Source of the DNA: Apostichopus japonicus
Taxonomy: Eukaryota > Echinodermata > Holothuroidea > Aspidochirotida > Stichopodidae
Assembly: GCF_037975245.1 (NCBI RefSeq)
Contig: NC_092568.1
Coordinates: forward strand, 7,545,501-7,609,500
DNA: 64,000 bases
Direction: 5' to 3'
A program made the translations under genes and the position numbers. The notes under the pieces are model-generated. The model saw only the letters and a list, made by a program, of their open reading frames with translations, was not told where the DNA came from and searched no databases. Numbering within the stretch: position 1 is the stretch's first letter; each line of letters starts with the position of its first letter. Shown here in pieces: positions 27,101-36,929 of the stretch.

Positions 27101-30100
27101 GAATATAACTGAAGGTTAAAGACACACTTCTCAATAACATGAATGTCAATAGTCCCAAAATCACAGGTATCTGCTACTCACCATGGCACATTAATATGAA
27201 AGTAGACTGCATCAGTTCATTACACACCTCTGGAAATCTTGTGATTACAAGCCTAAAGTCACACACACTACACACACTGCCAGTGTAGACTGCATATAAG
27301 CTACATACATATGCCAGCCTTCAGCATGTAACCAAGCACTCATTTTAACCTTATTCATTCATGCCTGTATTCTCAGTAAAATAACATATAAATATTGCTT
27401 ACTTTTTCTAGATTTAATCAAGATGAACATGCTCTGTAGGATGAATTTACAGAAGTAGGACACTATCGAATAGATGTGATGGATCTATAAAATAAACGGA
27501 AATACAAACCTAGCATGGGTCCTTCTTTAGGGAGTTCGTCTTTCTCCTTCCCCTTCTCTGGTTCATTCATAGCAATTACTCTTTTTCTTCTGTATCTGAG
27601 GTGTTCCTCCAAGTATCCTGTTGCTGGTCTTCTTTTAGCACCTTTACAATATCATGCTTCCTGACAATAATAATGATTCCAAAATGTGAAACATGCTTGA
27701 ATAAAAGAGAGTAATAGGTTTCAAGCACTCAGCCAAAGTATGTCTCTTCTTCTAACAATATTCCTTTGATATCAGATCAACTGGTCAGGGTATTTTTGGC
27801 CAAATGACCTTTTGCTCTCAACTACAGATACAACAATGCATACCTTTATGGAACCCACACTTACTGTAACCAAATTGTCTTAACCATATAATGCTCATCT
27901 GTCAGAATGCAATGAATTCCTCTTTTATCTTCAACCTTTAAGCACGCTGTATAACCCAAGAGAAGATGTGTTGAGCCCTTGGGTTTTTTTCATAAGGCAC
28001 ATTTACAGTAACTAGTTCAATTAAAGACAATTTACTTACATAACCAAGTGGTGTATCTGAGTCATTTAAACATGGAAATGCAATGACAATGGCCTGGGCT
28101 AGTGCGCCTTTGATGAAAGAACTTGGCCTGTGAAAAGCATAAAAGGTGAATTATTTCAATGAGATTTATGTAACAAATTGACCAAGCTTGTGTGTTCTTC
28201 TCAAACGTCACACCACACCAGAGGATGGCGCTGATTGACAGACTGATGCATTGTCATGGCATCATCGGCACTACAAATCCCATGTCTTTCTTGCTTTAAA
28301 TGAATATGATCTGAGCAATGGATGATTACAGGGTAGCTGTGAATTCCATGAGCTATTGCATGAGGAACTGTTGCAGAGAAATGAAAATTGCCCAAAATAC
28401 TCACTTATCACCATGACATTCCATCATGTGACTAATGCAAAGCTCTACAATACTGTGTCTATCAGCTTTGTTGCAAATTTGTTTTCATCTGTGTTCTTCA
28501 TTGCCCTTCTTCCATTTGCATTTTCAATCAGAATATTTCTCACGTCCTACAAGAAAACAAACAAGAGAATAGTGAGAATAATTCTTACTAGGTCATTTAA
28601 GACTTAACTTCAGCTTAACAGCTAAAAATATCATGCATTGTGTGATATAAGTTATTTCCAGACCTTTACAGGAAATATTTTCTTAAATGGGGGCAGAAGG
28701 ACATGGTTCCCACACCCCATAACAATTGCTAGGGGATCGGGACATTACAGTAACGTCCTCTGGCTTTGTGCAGTACTGTAGGCTGTGTTATTGGCATGCT
28801 TTATAAGAAAGAGACACCACTGGGCCCTGCCATATTTTAAATGTACCCTTATAAATATATGGATTACACTTACAAAATGAACCCGTTTTTCTTGCTTCAG
28901 TGGAGGTGGTTGGAATGAGGTGTCAGTGTCACTCAAAGATTCATCTTGGCTTATGCTAGTGCCTTCATCTTCAATATCCACACAACTAGAACTGCTACTG
29001 GTACTAACATCCAAAGGTAGAAACTGCAATTGTTGACTGGGAAGCTGAAACTATAAAGAAGGACCATCAAGGACATAAATATAAGGATTGTTCTACTAGT
29101 AAGGAGTATTAGCTACCATGTTTTTCAAAATTTCATTTGAATCAATCCCAATATAAGAATAGCTATTGTAGCTTCCTAACCTTTGTGTAAAAGGTTTTAG
29201 AAATAAACCAATACCCCTCTGTTAATATACACATACCAGTTTTTTTTTTCTTCTGCATGGTGCACAGCTGATATTACACACAGGAGAAACGTGGTGCAAT
29301 GTACAAAATGCTGCAATCATATCCATGAGTTTGAACAGCAGTTAATGGTCTGTAGTCAAACCAGTCACAGGGTTGCATAATTTCCACATCTGTGCCCACT
29401 CCATGTTGAACAGCATATATATGCCTGTAAATGCCTCTCATAATACAATGTCTTGAGGGGTTTCAAAACCAGGAAAACAGATGTCTGTCTTACTAAAACA
29501 CACAACACTTCACCTAATGTAGGTCCTTCTTCTGTCCAAATCATAACTACAGTGACACTCTCTCTGAACTCATAGCCATGAAGTTCAGCTACTCCAGCAA
29601 CAATAATTTCATCTTCCATTCCACAACTTAGCTTTGCTGCAACTTTTTCACTGTATTCAAGATTTCCAATGGTTGTTATGACTTCCTTGCTTAGAATAAC
29701 ATCTTCACTGTCAATTGGTTTCTCAATCAAAAAGTCATAACACTGCGCTAGCTGATACTTTGTTGCCAATGTTTTGGAAATGTTTTGGAAATTGTTACAA
29801 ATGTTTGCAAACTGCTTAAAAAGTTTGTGTTTCCCTTCAAAATGAATTGATGAATATTGTCGCAATGGACCAAGTTCGCGGATGATTCTAGGGTAGTGGA
29901 TAATAATGTGCTGCTTTGGAGTCAGGTTACGTTGTGGAAACAACTGAAGGAAATGTTCATGATGATCCTTAATTAAAGATTTAAGCATGTATGTTGCAGG
30001 CATGCTTATTGATTGGCTCATAACAATCTTAAGGATTTCAACCAATAACAAATAAAGATCCCACTCTTCACAGCTACTATTAATTTTGTCCCCAATCATC

Positions 30101-32411
30101 AATGGCAAGTGAATTGCTAAGCATACCATTTGGGCAGCTGTTTGCCCACTTGCCCCACTAGGATTTAAAATTTGTGACTGTCTGAAAGGGTTTGGCTTAT
30201 TTTCATTGCTATAGTCTATGTCAGGCCTATTGTTAGCCTCGTGTTGACATTGAGGAACTCCAATAAATGGCTCCTGCTGAGAAGAATGCTTTGTCAAGAG
30301 ATGTTTCTTGTAGACACATAATGTATTAAACATTAGCACACATCTACCTTGACTGCAAACAATTTTCACCCTGCTTTTATTGGCAATGCCATGTACATGC
30401 TTGAGGTGGAAAAAAAGTTTCTTGTTGCCTCCTTCAATAGTCCTAAGGCATTTGAAACAGGTGCATGACATCTTTAGAGCTTACCTCTTCTCGCCAACCC
30501 TCTAAAAATTTCAGTCTCAGTCCGACTTTAGGAATCAATTCTTTTATACTTAATTCATCCAACAAGGCGAATGCAGTCACATCAATTCCATTTTCTGTTG
30601 AGAAAAGAAAGAAGAAAAACAATGAACCACAACTTAGCATTGGCAGCAAAGTTTGAAAGCTTCGGGAGTCATAATCATTTGACTGTAATAGGACTGGATT
30701 TTGATGGATGCTGCCCTATTGGAAGCTTTTGCTTTCAAATTTTAACTTTGAAGTCAGTTTTGAAGGAATATACTATATACTATTAGCACATGTTAATTGT
30801 GGTATTGGGCAATTTATTTTTCTGGTCTAACCTGCAGAGCATCCTCAGTGATAACACTTGTCACAATTTGCAGCTTTAATTTATTTGCAGGAGCCCAAAC
30901 ATCCCTTAAAATTAATTTATATTGTATATATTCATTATTACAACTGACTAAACAGTGCCCTAACCCCCCCCCCCCCCTTTATGACAGTGGTTGCAACATT
31001 AATAAATACAACCATGCACAATTGTGACAATTAAATTCATTGCCATCAAGGTATATCTGATGTTTTGTTTTTTCAAGTTACAATGTATTGGCTAGGGTAA
31101 TAGCTTAAACTACGTTAAGTGGTTATGTTTAAAGTAAATATTCAAAGACATCGTCAGTTTCAAGGGCTCCAAAAGTAGCATAAACTGGTATCTGATACTG
31201 GGCAAATTTAATTTGACTTCCATTACCCTACCCTCACTTTGTGTTTGAGTTGACCCTTCTCGTTTTGACCCCTCCCCTACTGTAGCTGTCCCTAGAATAA
31301 CAACCAGTTCGCTAATTTTAAAAATTCCTGGGCACAACCCTAGGTTACTAGACTTAACGTCAGACGGTAGGGTTTGCTTGGTTGCTTAATTTGTACAAAT
31401 TCGATCAGCAAATTAGGCATAGCCTAACGTTAAGCCTGTGATTGTTGGCCAGTAGCATAGGCTAAGTAAGTAGGCTAGAAAAGTATGGTATGTATTGCGA
31501 AGTTCGCCATACTGCGAAGTTCGGGCACCCTAAGAAATACACGATTTTCACCATGAAAACCTACAGGAAGAGCCAAATTTCACCAAAAAGTACGAAGCTA
31601 CAGTTATTTTCTCTCCAAAATGACCCGTGTGCAAGAAATTACTTACATATTTGTCAATAAAATGACAAAGATCTATGAAGTCTGTTATAATTACTGAAAG
31701 AGCAACTGCGCCACCAATTTTTACCAGCGCCACACTGTGGGTTGCGTGTCCGAACTTGGCAATACTCTAGCAAGAAATACCAGTTCCACAATCACGAAGA
31801 ATCTTCTTGGAAAACAACGTGAAAACAGTTTGCAGGAAAGAAAGTTTGGCCGTGTATCGTACTATAACAAAATTCTCCCACCATATGAAGTATATTTTCA
31901 AATGATTTATACCAGAAGATTTAGTTTTGGGGTGTTTTAAGTCTTTAAGTGGCCGAACTTCGAAGTCACCATCCTACTGCGTACACTACTCCTACTATCT
32001 ACGTACCCTTGGAACTTGTACATTAATGAATTTCATGCACGGTTATCTGGTGTCAAGTTAGGTCCCAATGTCTTACGCTAATATTAACATAAATACAATT
32101 CCAATTCGATCGTTGCAGCTACTAGGCCTAGTACTAGTATAACAATATAGCCAAAAGCTAGGCCTAATCTGGACCTAGGCGACAATAGTTAAGTTACGTT
32201 TGACCTATCGAGTAACGTTACTCATTATGCTTTTCGACCTTACCTGACGCTATCTCTTTGTATACCAATATTTACATCATTTTCATATCAACATAATATA
32301 GGTTAGTAATTTTGTTATCCTACTCTTTAATAGTACTTCCTTACCTTGAAACTTGTCTATCAGCTCTTCAATCCCCCATTTTTGTAGGATTTCTTCGATA
32401 GGCCTGCCCAT
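24114..32411 (-). pseudogene. SAMD3-like gene (N-terminal SAM domain), 11 exons, with disabling lesions
   Basis: Exons in transcript order: 32345-32411 (ATG at 32411), 30485-30594, 28874-29044, 28405-28546, 28040-28127, 27510-27660, 26430-26623, 25828-25948, about 25460-25550, 24886-25009, 24114-24436. The first two encode a SAM domain, with PIEEILQKWGIEELIDKF joined to ENGIDVTAFALLDE and KELIPKVGLRLKFLEGW. Exon 3 is an acidic Ser-rich linker. The others match the body of sterile-alpha-motif-domain-containing-3-like proteins, e.g. SSFIKGALAQAIVIAFPCL, TGYLEEHLRYRRKR, FALLYPSRSNKLYQRW and the C-terminal AIDVCFKAMYIFDIEY. Lesions: exon 4 is one base short, so TAG is reached before the conserved HSIVELCISHMM part; exon 6 has TGA where the family appears to have Trp; exon 9 joins exon 8 out of frame; exon 11 starts EMFDIL then TAG, with the true frame one base away. 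Function of the family is not established. Gene identity is likely; pseudogene status is inferred and could partly be assembly error. Confidence 0.72.
29285..30471 (-). pseudogene. C2H2 finger plus KDZ-like transposase-related ORF, internally shortened, in intron 2 of the SAMD3-like gene
   Basis: An ATG at 30471 opens 368 codons to 29365. The N-terminus has a C2H2-type finger (CFKC..FFHLKHVHG) and a second Cys/His cluster near residues 39-62. From about residue 107 it matches the C-terminal half of a family widespread in marine animals that resembles KDZ-class transposases: LPLMIGDKI, WDLYLLLVEILKIVM, LTPKQHIIIHYPRIIREL and IHFEGKHKLFKQFANICNNF. The large central region I expect between finger and this half, including any catalytic core, is absent. 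Near 29415-29421 (a TATATAT run) the frame breaks. In the next frame it continues GVGTDVEIMQPCDWFDYRPL and ends at about 29285, matching the usual family C-terminus. It begins 14 nt after the SAM exon donor, on the same strand. The family assignment is from memory of motif patterns; 'KDZ-like' is tentative. Confidence 0.6.
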
Positions 32412-32951
32412 CTTCTATATTTTCATCTACACTCGTCATCTACACTGTATGTATGAGCTATGCGATGATGTGTAACGTACGGTGTTTGTCCATGCAAACA
32501 CCAACGAGGTAAATGAATCTGGAGGATTCATGTCAATTGGGTGCGCGCGTACCATGTATGGAGGGTCATGTGATGTGTTCCAGGGTGGTACTATACTGAT
32601 ATTTCTCTGTAGCAGTTCGAGAACAGTGTTAGTGACTTCGTGAAAGATTGGTCGGTTCGGACATGGGAACTAACGGCATAAGAAGGTACTGGTACTTCAG
32701 GCCTACGAAATAGTGCTAATATGCTAACGTTCAACCTTATTCTCTTGAATGAAGGCAGGCCTTCTACATAATAGATCTTACTTATTAATACAGCTCTAGG
32801 GGCAAGCTTTGTCTCATATGGCCTAACGTTATTACAACACGCTATAAGTGAATGAAATGTGGGGAAATGTTTAGTTCAGTGCAACCACGGAATTCTCAAA
32901 GGAACAGAGCCTAATGCTGCTCGACGGGAATATAGCTATCACGTTAGGCTA

Positions 32952-35888
32952 GTAGTAGTAGTAAGTTGAGTCTCGTCTATTCGACATGCTCAGTGATTAA
33001 CCTCCGCCACGTTTTACGATCTTGCGCAAGGTTTATTGCTTCCTCGAAACTGTTAATATTAATGTCCTTGAATTGCGACTTTATTTTTCCAAGCAAGGTA
33101 GTCACGGGCCTTCCAACTGGTTTAGCAGTATGTCTCAGTGCTTCTCTTAGAGCAACCTTTGCTGGAGCGTCCTCTTGAAGTCTTGCTACATGACCAAAAA
33201 ATCTCAATCTTCTATGTGCGACTATCGATGACCAAGGTGTTTGGTTGGTTTCGTTGTAGAGCTCATCATTTGATAACCAATTATTATTGGTCCATCTAAT
33301 GTTGAGAATATTTCGAAGTAGTCTCCTTTGAAAAGTGTCAATTTTGCGATCAAGATCCTTCGTTGTGCCCCACAGTTCGCAATTGTACAAAAAAATACTC
33401 TTTAATAAAGTCTCAAAGATCCTAAGCTTAATTTTCCGGCTTATGTTTTTGCTTTTAAAAATGCTTGACAGTGTGTTGAAAGCACCGTTGGTTATACCAA
33501 TTCTTCTGTTAATGTCTTCTTCGGTTCCCAGCAAGCTTCCAACATATTTACATTTCTTCCAACTGTCATTTCCTTTTCTTGTGATTGTAAATTTCTCAGT
33601 TTTTGTGCAATTGATTTTCAGATTTCTTACTGCCAGTTTGTCAGAGACTCGTTTTTCGATGTCTTGCAGTATATGCTGACCAGTTGATGCCCAAGAGATA
33701 TCATCAGCGTATTGTTGGTCTACTGTGAAAAAAGAATTATTGGTGGTAGTGCTGTAATCATGATCAACTAACTGCGATGGCAGGATAACTGCATCGATAT
33801 CATTATCATCTGATTTCATAGAGTTGGCTAGATAAGTTATAAAAAATAGTGCACTTGCACTATCTCCTTGTGGTGAACCAATGTTAGTGTTAAAAGGAAG
33901 TCCTAGTTTGCCCTCTAATTTGACGGTGTAGGAGACGTTATCGATTAGTAGTGATATCAGGTGAAGTTCGTCGTTGGCAAGAACCTGTTCTAGGTCAGTT
34001 AGCAAGGATCCTCGTTGAATTGTGTCGAACGCCTTGCTCATATCTAGCATCAATAGATTTATAGTGTAACCTATGGATGTTATAGCTTTTTCTGCTAACA
34101 CTTTAAAAGCGAAGACAAGTTCAGCTGTGCAACGTCCTGAAGTGTAGGCAGTTTGGGTAATGGGGAGGATATGCTCATCAATTGACGGACGAATCCTCCT
34201 GGCCACACAAACCGCAAGAATTTTCCTCAGTGTTGATAATAAAATTACTGGTCTTAAGTTTTCTGGTGGACCTTTAGTCTTTCCCGGTTTTTGGATAGGA
34301 GTTAGGATTCCTTGTTTAATTTCAATTGGGAAATCTCCTGATTCGGCTATACTATTTAAGATATTTGCTATGTGTTTGTGTGTGCATGGGGCATATTTGA
34401 GATGTTCGGCTGTGACCTTGTCACAACCTGGGGTTTTATTATTTTTTAAGGATGAGACTGCTTGTTTAATTTCATCTTCATCAAAGGGCGTGTTTAGTTT
34501 CTCTGGAAACACGTTTGGTTTGGGATCTGGAATATTGCAGTTAAAAGTCTTTTCGAAATGTTTGCTGATTTCTTTAATTTTTGCGTCGGTATCTCCTATA
34601 TGTTTATCGCCAATTTTAATTGTAATAGGGTCTCTCTTACTCTTTTGTTGTACTACTCTTATTGCTTTAAAGAAACGATGGGAGTCATCCTTACAATTTT
34701 CAATTTCGGAAATTTCGTCAATTAATTTTTGTTCATGGGTAGTTTTGACTAGAAAATGTTGTTGTTTAATTATTTTGTTCCTTTTAGTTTTTAAATTTCT
34801 CTTTTGATCAATATCTTTACAGTTGTCAATCTGTAGTCTTAGGTCTTTTTGTTTCTTGGATAAGCTTGCTATTTTAGTATTATTAAAACGTACTTTTTTT
34901 GTTGGTGGATTTAAGTTTCGGGCATTGTTTAAACAAACTGTTGACAGTTCCTTCCAATACGTAGCTGGTGATTGGGAAAAATTGGTTTCGTTTAATGTGT
35001 TAAATACGTTTTCATTATAGTCAATTTTGTTTGATTTAAGATGGCAGGAATTACTACTTTCAACAGTCTTATTGACTGGATAAATTTGTCTTCTTGTTGA
35101 GCTATTCAGGGTGAAACTACTTATAATGATTTTGTGATCAGTGTTAATATGAAGGCCATTATAAGCTCGAGCATCGATATTAATAATTTTGAAGTTTAAT
35201 GGGGCTATGATATAGTCAATTTGGCTCCTGATTGGGTTTCTGTGATTATTGGGTATAAAAGTACTTGTATAAGTGTTGATATGCTCAAGTTTGTGTTTGT
35301 AGAAAGTATTACATAAGTACAGATCGTTACGTACAATTAGGTCTGTTAAGAAATCACCATTAGTATTAGTATTTCCAGTGGTGTATTTTCCAATATGTTT
35401 AGGAAAGAAAGGATTTGATGAGCCAACTTTTGCATTGAAATCACCACATATAATCACTTCTTTTTTATTGACAGTATTTAGTAGATCTTCAAGATTTTGG
35501 TAAAATTGTTCGGTTTCTACAGGATTCTTATAAGTTATTGCTGATGTAGGGGCATAAGCATTAATAATATGTAGTGGATGGACTTTATTATTATAAGTTC
35601 TATAAATTGTCAACAGAGCAAGGCGATCAGATATGGTTTTAAAAACACAATCAATTCCTCTCTTAACAAAGAAACCGACACCGTGATATGAATTGCTACA
35701 AGCTGCTTTAAAAAATGTATATGAATTGGATTGATCTGACCTTGGTAGTTTGACCTCTTCTGGACCTCTAATCTTTGTTTCTTGCACAGCGGTGATGTCA
35801 AGATTGTATCTTGTGATGTCTTCAATTAATTCAAGTTGTTTTTCTTCTTTGGAAATCCCACGACAGTTAAGAGTACCGACTTTAATAA
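32952..35888 (-). mobile_element. APE-type LINE insertion, nearly intact, 11-bp target-site duplication
   Basis: The insertion is flanked by ACGTTAGGCTA at 32941-32951 and 35889-35899. Read on the minus strand it starts inside the endonuclease start (KVGTLNCRG), so it is either 5'-truncated or lacks a long 5' UTR. It ends in a short (TACTAC)n tail just after the ORF stop. The very short 3' UTR and the simple-repeat tail recall RTE-like elements; clade assignment needs an RT tree. Confidence 0.83.
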
Positions 35889-35940
35889 ACGTTAGGCTAC
35901 AGGCACAGTTATTGCTAGGTAACGGGTGTCGTCTGCTGCT
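32977..35940 (-). CDS. LINE ORF2: apurinic-type endonuclease plus reverse transcriptase
   Basis: 936 codons are open from ATG at 35787 to the stop at 32977, and the frame stays open further upstream, reaching a TAG at about 35941-35943. That extension adds the endonuclease start (VGTLNCRGISKEEKQ), so the first in-frame ATG is not the domain start. Endonuclease motifs in order: LNCRG, QETK, NAYAPTS, CGDFNAKVG, SQIDYI, NTDHKI. Reverse transcriptase motifs in the C-terminal half: LRPVILLSTLRKILA, LDMSKAFDTI, GSPQGDSASALFF, and the catalytic QQYADDISW. The C-terminal RRLLRNILNIRW and RRLRFFGHVARLQ are typical of LINE tails. No stop or frameshift interrupts it, suggesting a recent insertion. Confidence 0.9.
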   Translation of the reverse strand, partial: SSRRHPLPSNNCACSLTFIKVGTLNCRGISKEEKQLELIEDITRYNLDITAVQETKIRGPEEVKLPRSDQSNSYTFFKAACSNSYHGVGFFVKRGIDCVFKTISDRLALLTIYRTYNNKVHPLHIINAYAPTSAITYKNPVETEQFYQNLEDLLNTVNKKEVIICGDFNAKVGSSNPFFPKHIGKYTTGNTNTNGDFLTDLIVRNDLYLCNTFYKHKLEHINTYTSTFIPNNHRNPIRSQIDYIIAPLNFKIINIDARAYNGLHINTDHKIIISSFTLNSSTRRQIYPVNKTVESSNSCHLKSNKIDYNENVFNTLNETNFSQSPATYWKELSTVCLNNARNLNPPTKKVRFNNTKIASLSKKQKDLRLQIDNCKDIDQKRNLKTKRNKIIKQQHFLVKTTHEQKLIDEISEIENCKDDSHRFFKAIRVVQQKSKRDPITIKIGDKHIGDTDAKIKEISKHFEKTFNCNIPDPKPNVFPEKLNTPFDEDEIKQAVSSLKNNKTPGCDKVTAEHLKYAPCTHKHIANILNSIAESGDFPIEIKQGILTPIQKPGKTKGPPENLRPVILLSTLRKILAVCVARRIRPSIDEHILPITQTAYTSGRCTAELVFAFKVLAEKAITSIGYTINLLMLDMSKAFDTIQRGSLLTDLEQVLANDELHLISLLIDNVSYTVKLEGKLGLPFNTNIGSPQGDSASALFFITYLANSMKSDDNDIDAVILPSQLVDHDYSTTTNNSFFTVDQQYADDISWASTGQHILQDIEKRVSDKLAVRNLKINCTKTEKFTITRKGNDSWKKCKYVGSLLGTEEDINRRIGITNGAFNTLSSIFKSKNISRKIKLRIFETLLKSIFLYNCELWGTTKDLDRKIDTFQRRLLRNILNIRWTNNNWLSNDELYNETNQTPWSSIVAHRRLRFFGHVARLQEDAPAKVALREALRHTAKPVGRPVTTLLGKIKSQFKDININSFEEAINLAQDRKTWRRLITEHVE

Positions 35941-36897
35941 CTAAGCACGCAAACACATTTACGTACTAGTTGGGTGAAATCATCATGCGTAATAGGGAGA
36001 GTAGTATATTAGTACCACCCTGGAACACATCACATGACCCTCCATACATGGTACGCGCGTACGCGCGTATTTACTGTGTGATAGTTTCTCCAGATTCATT
36101 TACCTCGTTGGCAAACACACACAAATGTATAGGCAAAACGTTCATTTTTTCGTCGCAGATGTGCGCGTCGCCCCAGCACCAGTGACTTTCGATTTGGCGG
36201 GACGCTTACCAAATGTTGGGTATATTTCATTCACTTTGCACAGCGGTTTACTAAATTCTGTTTTACTATAAGTTGGTCAACAACATAGAGCAGTGATTTT
36301 GCCCAATATTGTTAAAGGTCAAGCGACACGTAGATTTGACTTTGCATAATATTAAACTTAACAATTCTTACATTAACAAAAACACAACACCGCGATTTTT
36401 TTCCGTCTCCAAAGGGGTAGAAATCGGTAAAAAGTACTATTACGTAATAGATTCAGTGACGTCACGGGGGAGCGCAGAAGAGTGCAAACTGTATATGTTC
36501 TGTGCAGTGCATTGGGTATGGAGAAATCTCAAACTTCTCGAAAATATTACCTTTTTCAGCAGTCTGTTACAAGAAAGTTAAGATTTGGATTAAGATGAAA
36601 AATCACAAATTGATACATAAGACATCGAACAAAACATCCATTGACTTCTTTTTTCATAAATTCCTTGCATTTTCTTCCTATCAAGCAACATAAACTCCGC
36701 AAAAATCGGCTAGATTGACTCGTTCAGGGAAAGCCGAAAACAAATGACGTCATTTGTTTACCAAGTCGAAAGTGCATGATATCGATATACCACATACAGT
36801 TTCTATTCACGCACTGTAGGACGCATATATACACAGCACAGCATAGCTTATACATATCGCGAAATGGCTGCCGGTGTGACAGTACAGAGTGTCCCCC

Positions 36898-36929
36898 TGT
36901 ACAAAGTGTCTCCGCGGACACTTTGTACA
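36898..36929. repeat. Subterminal palindrome, left end of Ginger-like element
   Basis: Perfect 13-bp arms (TGTACAAAGTGTC and its reverse complement) around a 6-nt loop, 23 bp inside the left terminus. More GGAC/GTCC inverted pairs follow to about 37060. Such subterminal repeats are often transposase-binding sites; that role here is inferred. Confidence 0.75.

Larger units (their letters stand above)
32551..36052. mobile_element. MITE (about 550 bp) split by the LINE
   Basis: A perfect 43-bp inverted repeat, starting ACCATGTATGGAGGGTCATG, lies at 32551-32593 and 36010-36052. Weaker inverted similarity extends outward to about 32499 and 36112 (CAACGAGGTAAATGAATCTGGAG in both). Removing the LINE and one duplication copy leaves about 550 bp, close to the related element at 52588-53113 whose ends also contain ATGGAGGGTCATGTG. 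No transposase coding is seen. Confidence 0.7.

Noticed and set aside
29110-29260. Extra exon between the KDZ-like ORF and SAMD3-like exon 3
   Set aside because: No open frame with acceptable splice sites; exon 2 joins exon 3 in phase without it.
34160-34807. 215-codon plus-strand frame
   Set aside because: Antisense shadow of the LINE reverse-transcriptase frame; same for 33335-33679.
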